DNA of 64,000 nt from Triatoma infestans. Lineage: Eukaryota; Arthropoda; Insecta; Hemiptera; Reduviidae. Where the stretch lies: positions 1-64,000 of the forward strand of contig JAAEAF010000361.1 of assembly GCA_011037195.1 (NCBI GenBank). Reading direction: 5' to 3'. Below the pieces are notes generated by a model. That model saw only the letters and a program-made list of their open reading frames with translations, was not told where the DNA came from and did not search any database. Position 1 is the stretch's first letter, and each line of letters opens with the position of its first letter. Position numbers and translations under genes: made by a program. Of the stretch, positions 43,689-56,579 are shown piece after piece.

Positions 43689-45135
43689 ACTAGCTAAACC
43701 GGCCAAGCTTCGCTGTGGCTCAGTCTGATTTTTAGAAAAGTTAACATAGATTCAGCAAGAAAACGCATCATTCAATTTAATACCCTACTTTGCGTTGCTG
43801 TGAACTGAAAGGAAAGAAAAAAAAAATGTTTTTAACTGAAAGTCTTTTTTTCATTGTAAAGCTAATGAATGGACTACATTTTTTGTTTGTCCGTTTTCTG
43901 CATAAACATAAAGACCAGATGGTTTACCGACTCTGGAGCATGCGACATATAATTGTCCATGAGGGAAGCATTCGTTTTCTAAATTCAAACCGTACACTTG
44001 CCGAGTTTATCCTTGCGCTTTATTGATAGTTATAGCGAACGCAAGACGTATTGGAAATGAAGCCGTTTGAACTCGAATGGCATATCTGTCGGAATGAGTG
44101 GTATTCGTGGGAGTAGTACATCTTCATCTTTATGAGGTCCAATGAGAATTGTTGCTTCAATTAGATTATTAATCAATTTTTTAACTACTAATCTTGCATA
44201 AAATTACATAACTTGGCTGATTGATGTTTCGGAGTAATATAATTGGCACTCCAAATTTCAAATTTAGAATGTGAGGAGGTAATCAGGGAACATCGAGTGA
44301 ATTATGAAATTCCGTTGGAAAATTCACTACTTCACATTGGTCCCTCACGGAGTCAATGGATTTGTATGTCACTATTTCACCTGCGATTCTGTTTAGAATG
44401 ATGTTCATATCGAGCACGTCGACATTTTCAGCCGCTAGAATGGCTCTTCCGCTTAACCATGCGTGATTTTAATAATTTGTTTCGATGCTTTGGAATATCT
44501 TGTCTACTATTACTTCTTTTGAATGTACAATGTTGCAGAAATTAGATGGGAAGTTCATTTTTCCTGTTTCTGGATTAGGAGCAGTGCCGTTATCGAGTTC
44601 GAGTAATTTTCTTGAAAATAGGGCAGGTGTTGGATAGTTTTGAAGTTGTGAACTTTTTTTACTGTGCTCCAAAGAGTTGAATATTTCAAGCAGGCATGCA
44701 ATTCATCAGCTGGTGTTGAGCGAGGTATCATTGGAAGCGTTGGCCTGAAGTCACCAGATAGTAACACAAATGCTCCACCAAATGGAACCTGATTATTTCG
44801 CATATGTTTCAATTATAGTCTAATGCTTCCAGTGACTTCTTGTGACCATCCCATACAATGATTTTGCACGCCCGAAGAACCTTTCCCATTCCTTAAGTTT
44901 TAGAAATGTTACATGTTGTTTAGTGTGAAGTACATGTTTATTGACAGTTTAAGAGCTGAATGCGCTGTTCTACCTCCTTCCATCAATGTAGCAGCAATAC
45001 CTAAAGAAGCAAGTGCTAACGTAATATGTCCGTTTGAACGGATTTTTAGCTAGGATTTTAGCTCGGAATTTCCCGTTTCCGTGGGAACTTCGAAGTAAAA
45101 GGTATATATAAACACTCTTATATAGAAATGCAAGG
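43689..45135 (-). pseudogene. Helitron Pif1-like helicase remnant with 3' terminus
   Basis: Minus-strand frames give, in the family's order, ALASLGIAATLMEGGRTAHS, a VWDGHKKSLEALD-like block, MRNNQVPFGGAFVLLSGDFR then PTLPMIPRSTPADELHACLK, HILNLKFGVPIILLRNINQP, PRIPLIPTDMPFEFKRLHF, ITINKAQG, and GLNLENECFPHGQLYVACSR (helicase motif VI). Frameshifts, a stop after KAQG and a missing N-terminal Rep domain make it a relic. The element's 3' end appears as GCCGGTTTAGCTAG followed by T at 43689, fitting a Helitron CTRR end before a host T. Confidence 0.85.
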
Positions 45136-45277
45136 TTGTGTAAAACTTTCAAATCAATCCATCGGCTATATTTCGAGTTTTGCGGCCACAAACATAGGGA
45201 TGCTGAATTTTTATATGTATCGATTAATAAGTGCTCAATTATTAAGAAATATATAAATAAATTATTTACTTGCTGTC

Positions 45278-45545
45278 ACTTTCTCTTAGTAAATGAGTAT
45301 GGCAATCGTGTCACATTTTCTAAATTGAGTTTTCATCGGAAATACATGTTTTAAGGTCCCGCTGAATCTGAGGAGTAATGTGTTTTTAGATATTGTTCTT
45401 TTGTGTGTGATCAGCATAAATCAAAATCGGAAAATCATAAACTTAATATTTATAAACTTGATATTTCGTTTGTCTATTAAGATAGAGCAACAAGGTTTTG
45501 ATCAAAATCGGGGCCATCAGGAAGCACCACTATACTAACTCGATT
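45278..45545 (+). repeat. Family-R fragment (left part)
   Basis: CACTTTCTCTTAGTAAATGA, GGCAATCGTGTCACATTTTC, GAGTTTTCATCGGAAATAC and TTTTAAGGTCCCGCTGAAT follow the family-R left end. No right end. Confidence 0.65.
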
Positions 45546-45559
45546 TTTTTTTTTTAGGC

Positions 45560-46455
45560 ATCGACATATAGTCATTCAGCCAGCATCCACCTCAATTGCT
45601 ACGATACTCCAAGTGTTACAGCTGCGCACCTAAACATGATGAATCATGCTGAACTTAACATTCTCAGACAGACAATAAAATTCATTCGTTCCCTCTTCCA
45701 CACACTCATTTACATATTAGCTTTAAACTAACTTAAATTAACTAACAACTTAAACTATGGGGTGGGGTAGTCTATATTCCGCCACCCCGTCAATTCAGCT
45801 TATTCTAAATTCACATTCATGCCAATAAATACATCCACACTGTAAAAACTCTACATATACATCTTAACATTCATACCTTCTAATAAATTCGAATAATGCC
45901 TGCAACACTGGACTACTGTTAGAAACTAGAATATTCTCATATCGGAAAGGGGCAACCAAGTATTTATATCATTCTCTTTCACAAACAATCTCTTTCGCTT
46001 TCATATTTCTGACATTCCATCGTTATGTGTTTAAAATTTTCTTCCGCTTTACATAACGTGCACGTCGGAGTTGTTCTTTGGGCTATTCTGAACAGTATGC
46101 TCCGCATATAGCGTGATTCGATCTTAGCCTGCTAATAGTTGTTACTACGTTTTTGTTCATTGAACTTCCTTTAAACTATAAACGAGTCGGTAATTTTGGT
46201 ACCATTGATTTATAAAATAAACCCTTTCTATTATTATTATATTCTGACTGCAATTTTAATGAAATATTCCTGGTAATCCACGCTCTCATATCAGCACCAG
46301 GTAGTTTGAACGTTATTGCTTCTCCGTCTCTTGCAGCTTCTCTAGCGAGAGCATCTACGTTTCATTATCACTAGCCCACAATGTCCCTTTATCCATACAA
46401 AGCTAACGTATATGCCCCCTGCTTTAACCTCGTCACCAGTTCAATTATTTTTAAA
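45560..46455 (-). mobile_element. LINE 3' part with RNase H end (R1/I-like)
   Basis: Minus-strand frames read NVDALAREAARDGEAITFKL, PGADMRAWITRNISLKLQSE, SMVPKLPTRLWFKGSSMNKN then a zinc-knuckle block with CTLCKAEENFKHITMECQKY. Several frameshifts. Confidence 0.65.
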
Positions 46456-46464
46456 ACGATGTTA

Positions 46465-47392
46465 TAATAATAATAATAATAAAAGTCTTTATTTCCAATA
46501 GTAAAAAGAAAAACAAAAAAGAAGAAATTACAATTCATTACAACCGACTATACTCATGGTTTTTACAAACCGTCTGAGGAGTAGCCTTACTTAAATAAAA
46601 TAACAAAAAATAGATAAATAATAGAAATAAATAATAATAATTATAAAAACAAAAAAAAGTGTGTACATATATATAGAGTATCAAAACAAAAATATAAATT
46701 AAATCTTCACCAGAAACTATCAATGAAATCAGTAAATAAACAAAATAGATAAAACAAAAACAAAAATTAATTCTTTACTAAAAGTTATGAATAACACTGT
46801 ACTATACTGTGTTAATAATAAATAAGAAAAATGAAATAACAATCAGTAATTAAATTCTTGTACCAGAAATTTCCGATACTGCCATGCGTGCTTACAATAA
46901 CTTATTAAATCGTCCCATTTATTGGAGTTTAAACGCTCTTTAAATTCTGCCATTGTTAATGATGTTTTATGCAAATACCTTATCCTAAAACTCAGTCAAA
47001 ATGGGACATTTACATATAAAATGATAAACATCCTCTTCCTCTTTATAATTACAAAGTGAACACAACCTTATTTCTTGTTTAAAGTTATATTTATTTAAGT
47101 TCAACAGCTCACATCTTATCTTAAATATCCAACTGACAATGGATGTGCCCATTTCACTGTAAACGTAGTCATTACTTTTGGATTCTAATTGTTTGTACCA
47201 TAAATGATGTTCACTATTGAACTTCATTAAATGATACTTAGCATTTAATTTCTCAATCATATTTTTTATTACAGTATCCACTTTTATCTGGTTGTTCGCT
47301 AAACTTATTAAATTTACATCGTACGTGGAAGATAATTTTTCCCATTCCTTATACCAAAACAAATTCTGTTTTATGATTTCTTTCGCAACAAT
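46465..47392 (-). mobile_element. LINE 3' part, minus strand, (AAT)n tail
   Basis: A 125-codon minus frame (47362-46985) ends LCSLCNYKEEEDVYHFICKC, like the zinc knuckle of the 33284-36003 LINE. The 3' UTR ends AATAAAGACTTTTATTATTA near 46467. Confidence 0.75.
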
Positions 47393-47399
47393 ATATGGG

Positions 47400-47520
47400 T
47401 ACCAACAGCGCCCCCTCTAGCGGTTACGTCGCCGCGGACAAAAAGACAAACTGCCGCACCTTAAGAATATATACACTACCGATCAGAAGTTTGGGATCAG
47501 TTAAAAAATTGGGCCTTGAA
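47400..47520 (+). mobile_element. Tc1-like left terminus, solo
   Basis: ATATATACACTACCGATCAG then AAGTTTGGGATCAG is the same terminus as at 52452. It is preceded by CTCTAGCGGTTACGTCGC and GGACAAAAAGACAAACTGCC, which also precede the 52452 copy. No matching right end follows. Confidence 0.6.
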
Positions 47521-47894
47521 CTACTTCACTATAGTCGATCGCGTCCAATTGATATTTTTAAAGTTGCTCTTAAATCTGCCACAACAAGTCCCCAGTAGTT
47601 TCGTTCGCTAGAAGTTGAATGACGGCAACTGAAAACCAAGATTTTTAGTAAATCCATAAGATCTGGCTGAAGATTTTATCGATGTAAAGCAGCTCACCTC
47701 TGAAAATATGCTATCGAAGACTTGTGAAACTTTTGGATGGTTCTGACATTCCTTTTAACTGGGTGGTCTTGTGAGAGAAATGCTTTATTCTATAGGAGCG
47801 CAGGACATTCATCTAGGAGGCTCAGCATGCGGCCGTGGTCTCTAATAACTTAAAAAATCTTTCTCTAAACTGACATCAATGAAGTACTTAACTC

Positions 47895-48370
47895 TTCATA
47901 TAACATCCACTGTAGATTAATGTGTCCCTTGGCTAATGGTAGGTCATATGTAAATATTAGGTGCAATATCATTAAAACCAGATTCATAGCTCAAATTAGA
48001 GTAGCTAGTGACCGTACCCCAGGATTTTATAATGGAATAGCCCATTTATTTGATCCTAAAAGAGTTGCTTTACTTGTGCGGTGGGCAAAAATGATATTAT
48101 GCACTTTATTTTGGAATGCCCTTATTATAAAAGTTTGAGAAGTAGGTTGTTAAATAGGTATTACCTTCACATAGTTCTTATGTTTTTGCTAACTTTACTA
48201 GATATAGAAAATAAAGAAGAGTTAAACCACTTATTTTATTTTATCTCTGAGGCTTTGGAGGAAAGATATACATAGGTTTGTAAAGGTATTATTTAATACC
48301 TACGAGGCGATCCCTCAAACTCCTTCCCTAAAATAATTTGTATAAACGAATAAAGTCTATTTCAATCATT
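47895..48370 (+). mobile_element. LINE 3' part, plus strand
   Basis: Frames read IKTRFIAQIRVASDRTPGFY, then after a frameshift near 48080 CGKNDIMHFILECPYYKSLR SRLL, and stop at 48275; the UTR ends AATAAAGTCTATTTCAAT. It mirrors the zinc-knuckle end of the 46465 LINE, in opposite orientation. Confidence 0.7.
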
Positions 48371-48525
48371 GTTACTTTACTGATACTTTATTAATCAAGT
48401 ATTTAATATTATTTTATTACTTTGAAGATTAAGCTGTAATGTTTCTTCGTGTAACGTTTGTATTTTTTGTTCAGCTTTCAGCAGAGGTCAATCTCTTGCT
48501 ATAGAAAATGTATAGTTTCTTTAGG

Positions 48526-50275
48526 CAATTGAAATTGAAATTGAAAAAGATTTTATTTACATATATACAGGTACATTTTACATCAAGTGTTTCAGGCCGT
48601 CTGCCTATATACACAAAACATTATACAAATGGAACTAAAATTAAAAGAAATCAAATTTTACAAATTAAGGAAAAAAACAAAAAAAAAAACCTTAACATGA
48701 AGTTGACTCAAAGCAAAACATGCTTCAAACGCTTATGTTTGTATCTTTTGTACTTCATTGTCTCTATATTATAATCAACAATGGTATTAATGTGACTGTG
48801 TACGCTGAGTGTACAAGATTTTATAAATTTTTCAGTGAGTTTATAAACAGCGGTGGACATACTGGCAACGTCCAACACAGCATGCATATAATCAATCGCG
48901 GTCCACCTAGGAAAAGAGCCAATCAGCCTTAGACATTTATTTTGCACTCTTTGCAGTTTATTGTAGTTAGTAGCACAGGTGTTAGACCAGACCGGAGCAG
49001 CGTATAGTAATACAGGGCGAATGTATAAATAGTATAATAATTTTTTATTATAAATATTCAGTTGTGAGTTCCTGTTTAGTAGAGAAAATAAATTACAGAT
49101 AAGACCCAATGACCTATCGCTGACTGTATTTATGTGTCTAGTGAAAGTTAGTCTAGAATCAAGTACTAGACCAAGATACTTCACTTCCTTCTTCCAGGGA
49201 AGTGAGCTGCCGTTAATTTTAACAAATTTATTGATAACAGGCCTTCTACGTGTGAACAGAATAACTTCAGTTTTCGCTTCATTGGGTCTTATCCTCCATT
49301 TTTTAAAATATTTAAAACTTTTTTCTAATGCTATTGTGAGGTGGTTGGTGATTGTATCAACTCTGAAGGACGATATAAAGAAAGCTGTGTCATCGGCATA
49401 GAGAGCACAACTGGCTTTGACCTTTAGTTTAGTGAGGTTGTCAATATATAAATTAAAAAGTGTTGGCCCCAGAACAGAGCCCTGGGGGACTCCAGCTGAA
49501 ATATGTCTGAAATCTGAGGAACAACTACCAACTGTTACACTGAATTTTCTGTTCTCCAAATAACTTTTCAATACATACACAAGGTATCTGGGAATCTTAT
49601 AGTTGATCATCTTATAAATTAGACCGTTATGCCATACACAGTCAAACGCCTTCTCTACATCGATTAACGCCATACCGGTGTGCTTATTTAAATTGAAATT
49701 ATGCTCAATAAGGTCTGTGACCCTGGCAAGTTGTGCAGTGGTGGAGTGATGAGCTCTGAATCCGAACTGTTCACAGGAAATTAGCTTATTGTCCTCAATA
49801 AATGAACTGAGTCTCTTTAGAATAATACGTTCGGTGATTTTACTTAGGCATGGCAGTAGTGAAATGGGGCGATAACTGCTGGGTAAGGACAAGTCTTTAC
49901 TTGATTTAGGAATTACTATTATTTTAGCAGTTTTCCACAGATTAGGAAAATATCCGAACATTAAAATGTAATTAATAATTTTAGTGAGTGGTGTATTAAG
50001 CTTTTTTTTGAAATATTTTTAATTAGCCTGTTGCTGATACCATCAATCCCGGGTGATTTATTATTTCTTAATTTAGAAATAACTGCTTTCAATTCTTTGG
50101 GGCAGGTTAATTTGCAATTGGTATGTTTATCTATAGGGCCAAAAAATTTTTTAGTAGTAGAGAGTACATGGCGTGTAAAAGAAGGCACACCGGTGTCAGT
50201 GTTCATACGGTGGACACTTACAAAAAAGTCTGCTAAGATTGTGGCTTTGTGTTTAGCTGTGTATGCATAGCTACT
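48526..50275 (-). mobile_element. Jockey-clade LINE reverse transcriptase
   Basis: Minus strand. A linker frame (50206-49961; LRNNKSPGIDGISNRLIKNI) is followed after a frameshift near 49975 by a 417-codon RT frame (49961-48708): WKTAKIIVIPKSSKDLSLPS, SYRPISLLPCLSKITERIIL, FGFRAHHSTTAQLARV, DVEKAFDCVWHNGLI, GVPQGSVLGPTLFNLYIDNL, YADDTAFF and VWSNTCATNYNKLQRVQNKC. These are diagnostic Jockey motifs, with both catalytic aspartates in YADD. 5' truncated (no endonuclease), 3' end with TTGAAA-type repeats at 48526-48546. RT frame is long and fairly young. Confidence 0.92.
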
Positions 50276-50832
50276 ACTTTAGGCAATAAATAAATAAATA
50301 TTGAATGAAATTTCTCAAGAAATGTTTCAAGAATTGGACCAGCCATTTCAAGAGATTTTGAAGCTGCTTTCAAAAATATATCAAACACAATAATCAAACA
50401 AATACCAACAAATGAAATTTGCCCGTAAATTTTATTGACAAGATTTAGATAAAAGTTCTTGAACTGTATGTTGGTAGTTATATATAAATGCTATCAAAAT
50501 AATGATTAGATAGGATGGATTGCTATTTGAATTTATCCTTTAATAGTCTTAAATTTCTCATTTTAACGTTGTATCTAAGTTATTACATACGATAATATTA
50601 ATATTCGCAGCCCTCTATAGCTTTTAGCTGAAAAACAAATGTAAAAAATTTGAACCCTCTCATGAAAAAGAAAGGAGGGAAAGATATCATATCAAGCATT
50701 ATTCCAGAAAAATATCTTGGCAAATAATATGCCAAGAATTATCTAGTAGCTTGCGAAAGAAATATAATGTAGAAAAAATTAATAAATATTTGAATTTTAT
50801 TAATATATATTAATTAAATATATATTTTTAAT

Positions 50833-51012
50833 AAAAATGAAGTGTACGCTTCTTTTTTTTTCAATTATAATGTACACTACGTAATTTTTTCAATTTTTGT
50901 GATTTTCGCCATAAAAACACCGACGAATTTTATTAAATTTGGTATACAAACTATAAAATTTGACGATTACAATTTTGAAAACTTGTGTGAGTGTTCCACA
51001 CCAGATTTTTTT
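50833..51012 (+). repeat. Family-R right-end fragment
   Basis: AAATTTGGTATACAAACTAT, AAAATTTGACGATTACAATT and TGTGTGAGTGTTCCACACCA then GATTTTTTTT; matches the last 150 bases of full copies. Confidence 0.75.
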
Positions 51013-52090
51013 TGTTTTCTAATTAATAAAGCAATTAAAAATAGTATATTTGTAGTTATAAACATGGCCACCAGATAACAACACCTACTGAGAAATCAAT
51101 TTTATTTATGGTTATACAGTTTGTCACTAGATGTCTCTACTTCCAAAGACTTCCCGTCCCTTCACAAAGACGCATTTTAAACTATTGAAACAATGTTTAC
51201 ATCACAGGATGGCGCTGTGATCGGGTGGCATATTTTGGAACTACAATTCTGTAAATCTAGAAGCTTATGCTTTCTAGCGGCAATTATTTGAACTACTACA
51301 AATTCTAGATTAAGTAAGTGCTGTTACCTGGCGGTGAATTCAGAAACGTTAATTTTATTCGTTTTTAACTTTTTCTTTTTTTATTTCAACTAAAATGTAA
51401 AATTTGATTTTTTTTTGTTTGTTTTATAAAAATTCAGTACTAATTTTTTAGTATATACTTCATCTACAACAATTACATTCTTAAAGCAGTTAGACAAAAG
51501 AAAAAGTTTATATTTGTTCCTCAGCTCTATCTTTTTTTATGCCTTTTATTAATTATTCAATTATTTGTTAAAGGGGCTAATTGTGACTCAAAAATTAATT
51601 AAGTTATCTTATTAAGTTACATGTATTTATTATATTTAATACCGATTTAAAATATTCTTCCAAAAAACTGTGAAGGGTGTTCTATCCTGAGACAAATTGT
51701 CCTGCAAATTGCAGCCACAAGCATTGCTACTGGATTGATAGAGAACTTGCTATATCATACAATGCAATCTTATTTAGGTAAATAGTATAATCCTCATCTC
51801 CATTATTTATCTGTAATACATGTCCACTAATCGTTTATTTGCAAATGAATTATACAATAAAGGAATGAAGGGTGATTGTTTTATACCAGATTTCTTTTTC
51901 CTAAATTGCGGCAGTAGACTAAATAAATTTAGGGATGTCAAATCTAGACTATGGGGGAAAATGCAGACTTTGTCAACAGAGCATCATTTTGATTAGGAAC
52001 ATAATTTTTTTCTTGTACAACCTTTACTTGAATCTTATTTTTCGCATTATTTGTTTGTCTCAAAAGTTTTATTTTCCGGACTTCATCAGT
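51013..52090. other. AT-rich DNA, nothing recognised
   Basis: No domain or window-internal repeat seen. ORFs are short and without motifs. Confidence 0.45.
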
Positions 52091-52094
52091 CATC

Positions 52095-52290
52095 AGTTAC
52101 TTTAGTGGTACTTTAGAGAAAAGCATATTGCTATTGTTCCTTCAGAAAAATGTGACAAATAAAAGTGATATGAATTTATATGTATAGATAGTATTCAACG
52201 TTTAAAGAAAATCGTTGCAGCCAATATCGAGAAAATCACGAAAATGTGAAAAAAACCATTCAGTAAATTCGCACTGTCGGATGGATTTGC
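52095..52290 (-). repeat. Family-R fragment
   Basis: Plus-strand view: ACTTTAGAGAAAAGCATAT, TTCAGAAAAATGTGACAAAT, AAAAGTGATATG, AAAGAAAATCGTTGCAGCC, CATTCAGTAAATTCGCACT. Corresponds to one sub-repeat on the minus strand. Confidence 0.6.
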
Positions 52291-52639
52291 CGTCTGTGCA
52301 ATCCAAAAAAGTAAATTCTGGCAAATTGAATTAACTGGTTTTGTTCTTAATTTGTTTGCAAAGTTTAGCCTTTGTCCTACTAAGGCTAGTTCAGCCTCGC
52401 TCTAGCGGTTACGTCGCGCCGGACAAAAAGACAAATTGCCGCCCCTTCATATATATACACTACCGACCAAAAGTTTGGGATCAGTAAAAAAATTTAGTTA
52501 TTCACTAAAATTCTTTAAAGAAAAATATAGTTACATTGTAATAAGAATTTTCCAGTAACCTGATTTATGCATAATACCTCCCCCATTTATGGCACCTTTT
52601 AAAATAAATATTTTATTAACATATTATTCATCGAAGGAT

Positions 52640-53148
52640 ACCTTTATACGCTCGTAGCTCTTCTGCAGTTGCCCAGGAGCCTCATTCACGCTTATATCAA
52701 GGAATGGATAGAAGACCAGCATCTGCGATGGCGGGAAAGAACGCCAGGGCAGAGACAGGCTAAATTCTTCGTTAAAACATTTGCCTACATTCACCAGGGA
52801 TCTACTGAGCCATAGCCGAAGAGATTCAAGGAAAATAGTGGGTCTACTAACAGGGGATTGCAGTCGGCTGAATAGGCACTTACACCATTTACTATTAGCA
52901 GACAACGCGTTATGCCGTTTCTGCAGGGCTGAGGAGGAAACCCCGGCACACGTCCTTTGTGTGTGTGCCGGCCTGGCGAGGACAAGGTTTCTTCAACGGG
53001 GGTCTAGCTATTCCGAAGCCACAAGCTTCATGATGGAGCTACTTTCAGCTTTGCTAGGCCTGATGAAGAGGGCAAAGCTGAGGGTTGTCAAATAGACCAC
53101 TCAATGAAGGTGCAGAGGAATGAGGCGTGGCCTTCCCCCATCCAATCT
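52640..53148 (+). mobile_element. LINE 3' end inserted in the Tc1-like element
   Basis: Frame 52781-53095 reads RKIVGLLTGDCSRLNRHLHH, LCRFCRAEEETPAHVLCVCA then LARTRFLQRG: R1-like tail with zinc knuckle. The UTR ends CATCCAATCTAACATAATAT. Confidence 0.8.
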
Positions 53149-53334
53149 AACATAATATACACTTTGCCCTTTGAGAAACAATTCACCTCTTGGATTTGTA
53201 ATAATTCATAGAGAATAATTTCTTTCAAATTATTGATTATGTTTATAAATTAGACCTTTGTATTGTTTGTCAACAAATCATTATTTACTTACTTTTTATT
53301 CTACTTTATTTAATTGGGATTCATTCACTCCTTG

Positions 53335-53440
53335 AGCTTCACGGTTTACGAGTATATCTTCACGGTTACGAGTATATCTTCAAGGTTATGAGAATATCTC
53401 ACGGTTACGAGTATATCTTCACGGTTTACGAGTACATCTT
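53335..53440. repeat. Minisatellite, about 21-bp unit, five copies
   Basis: Units of the form CTTCACGGTTTACGAGTATAT, with small indels (CACGGTTACGAGTATAT, AAGGTTATGAGAATAT). Confidence 0.85.
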
Positions 53441-54897
53441 ATTGCAACGTTGATATTTTCCTCTTTTGAATTAATACAAAATGGGCAAAGTTAAAGAGTG
53501 TTGTTACCAGAAGTGCCATTTGAACTTTACATAAAATAGGCAAATCAGAACGAAAAATAACGGTTGAACTTAAAATTTCAAAAAATAGTGTTCACCGTGC
53601 TATCAAACGGTTTAAAAAATATGGTGATCATGAAGATTTACACCGCTCCGGGAGACCAAAATCAACAACCACAGGTGAGGATAAGTTCATTATTTTATGA
53701 AGTAAAAGAAACAGACGACTCACAGCTCCAATAATCAGAGGAGAAGTTATTAAACAAGTTCGAGGCCAATTTCTGTCTCAACTGTTCAAAGGCGACTTCG
53801 TCAAGCGAACTTAATACGAAGAGTTGCAACGCTGAAACCATTACTAAAGGGTGCAAACAAGAAGAAACGTTCAGAGTGGTCTTGAAATACAAAGACTTCA
53901 CAGTGAAACGTTGGAGGAACCTTTCAGCTCAGAAAAACTACATCCACAATGCATAGTACCCACCGTTATGCACAGAGAGGGCTCGGTCATGGTTTGGGGA
54001 TGTTTTTCAGCCTATGGAATAGGTGATCTCGTCCTTATTGACGGGATAATGAAAAAAGAAAATTATAAAAGCATTTTAGAAAATCACGTCTTACCCTGCG
54101 GTCAGCGATTGATTGAGGAAAAAATCATTATGCAACAGGACAGTCACCCTAAACATACTTCCAAATTATGTAGACAATACCTTAAGGAAAAAGAGGATGA
54201 AAAATATGTGTCAATATTGACTGGCCCTCGCTATCCCCGGTCTTGAACCCAATTGAACTTTTGTGGGATGAGCTAGATGGAAAAGTTCGTATCAACTGCC
54301 ATAATTCTTCATATGCTCTGTGGCAAATGCTGTACAGTGTGTGGAGTAATATTGAATTCGAAACAATCAATAAATTGATTGAGAGAATGGCTAGAATTAT
54401 AAGAGAAGTAATTAAGCGGAGAAGTGGTCACTTTGATGATAAAGCCGTTTAGCCGAAATTTATTCTTGGGAAAGATTTACACTTTGTAAGGAATTTGTTA
54501 TCGCTTATATTATTGTATATAGATTAAATATAACATTTTTGAATTGCTGACATTTTATTTCATTCATAACAAATCATTAAATTAACAAAAATAAATATAA
54601 TACATTTTTTATTCTAGGTGGTCCAAACTTTTTACCAGCAGTGTATATATTTTTTTAAGCAATTCTATGCATTTTCAAACACATGCTGAAGCGGCACTAT
54701 GCGTGCTAATGCTATTCTGTTCAGAGAAGTATATGCTTGTTCAAACAAGTTCAAGCAGCGTCCTTTACAAATTCCTTCGATAATTTTTCAATAATAAAGT
54801 AAATATTTTTAGCTTTATGACATAAACAAAAGCGAACGAAAAAATCGATTAGTAAATTTGAATATTTAACACAAAAATATTTTTTCCACACTTACAG

Positions 54898-56560
54898 TCA
54901 AAATGGCGCCCCGGATAAATGTCCGGGTTGCCCGCCCCTAGAGCGGGTTCTGGTACCAATGTGACGAAGATTCAAGCACCTAAAAATATATTTCAGATGT
55001 AGTTTGAGGGTGTGAACAAATATTTGGTAGAGATTAGTTTCTAGATATAGTAAGCTTAATGCTTTTTTAACAAAATATCTCAGAAACATTTCAATACTCT
55101 CATACATCGTAAATCCCCAAACCTGTGCTCCATAACAGAGAATGGCCTTTGAACCTGAATTAAATATCTTTAATTTTGGTTTGAATGAAATACTTTTATT
55201 ATGAATTATATTATTGAAAACATTTAAAGAGAATTTAGCTTCAGACAATTTGTCGTTAAAATGTTGATTTAAAGATAAGTTTGACGTTAGCGTTACACCC
55301 AAGTATTTATAGCTATTCACCACCTCCACTTCTTCTCCCCTATACCGCCACTTTTCATTAGCGGCAAGCCGCCCACCATTTCTGAAAATAATTATTTTCG
55401 ATTTATTTAAGTTGACTTCCAGATTCCATCTTTGGCAATAATCATCTAACGCATTAATCATAGACTGAAGAGTCACTCTCTCTGATGACAGCAATACGAA
55501 GACGTCTGCGAACGCTAGTAACTTTATTCGATTACTTTGTATGTTAATACCGCCATTTAAACTATCGTCAATATTGTTTGCAAAAAGTGAGAATAATAAG
55601 GGGCTTAGTAAACAACTTTGTTTCAAACCAATATTAACAGGAAAACTCTCCGACATCCTATTACGTATTACACCACACGGACGCGTTAGTTCCAGTATAA
55701 ATACGTTTTATTATTTTTACTATTTTAGTTGAAGTGCCTAATTCAAAGAGTTTATACCAGAGCGCATGACGATCTATACGGTCGAAGGCAGATTTAAAAT
55801 CAACAAAAACGCGTATATTTTTTGTCGTTTTACTTTTAATTTAATTTTTATGGCACTAAGTAAAGTGATTATGTTGTCCAAGGTGGAATACGATGTTCTG
55901 TAACCAGCTTGAAATCCTCCAAGAATGTTGTTTTGCTCTACCCACGTAGTAAGTCGCTGCAACAGTAAACCAGTAAATATCTTTCCAATAGCGTTCCCAA
56001 AAGATATACCTCTATAATTCGTGACGTCACTTATATTTCTCTTTTTAAAAATGGGAAAGATAAAGCACCTTTAAAGCTATTGGGAACTTCCCCTGTGGAA
56101 TATGTTCTATTATATACAAGTAACAACACTTCCAAAAATTGTTCAGAAGCGTTCGTAAAAAATTCATATGGTATCCTATCAATACCAGGTGCTTTGTTAT
56201 TTTTGGCCTTGTTAAGAACCGCAGACAACTCAAAAAGCGAAAATGGGGCATCTAAATATTCATCCGTCACATAGGGCTCAGCATAATTTATTCTCTGACA
56301 AAGTAAAGACGCATTGGTCATATTCTTAAAGTGCGAATACCATTCATTTATAGCGATAGATCTGTCACACTGAAAACTCTTCCTTTTAAAAACACGAACT
56401 AATTTCCAGAATTGTTTGGCATCGTTTACACATTCCAGTTTCTTGGTTATGTCAACGGCAAATAGTTTTTTCTTTTTACCATAAATACATTTGTATCTTT
56501 TATTAGCTTTTAGATAGGACGATTTAATTACAAGAAAATTTGTCTTTCTAAACAAATTTA
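54898..56560 (-). mobile_element. LINE pre-RT and RT region, minus strand
   Basis: Minus order: linker (56555-56031; AKQFWKLVRVFKRKSFQCDR, NNKAPGIDRIPYEFFTNA), RT fingers (55962-55774; NILGGFQAGYRTSYSTLDNI), RT palm (55656-54898; GLKQSCLLSPLLFSLFANNI, LLAFADVFVLLSS, NSYKYLGVTLTSNLSLNQ). The YADD-type box reads FADV, so the second catalytic Asp is lost. Frameshifts at about 56040 and 55690-55770. Related in style to the 33284-36003 LINE. Confidence 0.85.
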
Positions 56561-56579
56561 ATAAACATAATACTTTAAA

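Larger units (their letters stand above)
52452..54648 (+). mobile_element. Tc1-like DNA transposon, broken transposase
   Basis: Inverted ends: TATACACTACCGACCAAAAG at 52458 and, reversed, TATACACTGCTGGTAAAAAG near 54648. Plus-strand transposase pieces: HTH region 53520-53690 (EDLHRSGRPKSTT), RNRRLTAPIIRGEVIK near 53707, a catalytic frame 53851-54246 (EGSVMVWGCFSAYGIGDLVL, IMQQDSHPKHTSKLCRQYLK) and a last frame 54243-54452 (NPIELLWDELDGKVR, then GHFDDKAV stop). The QQD and NPIELLWDEL blocks hold the second Asp and the Glu of the DDE triad. Frameshift near 54232 and loss near 53820-53850 make it inactive. A LINE fragment sits inside its left part. Confidence 0.85.

Noticed and set aside
53335..53440. 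CRISPR-like array
   Set aside because: Units are contiguous with no unique spacers, and the context is a eukaryotic transposon; it is a minisatellite.
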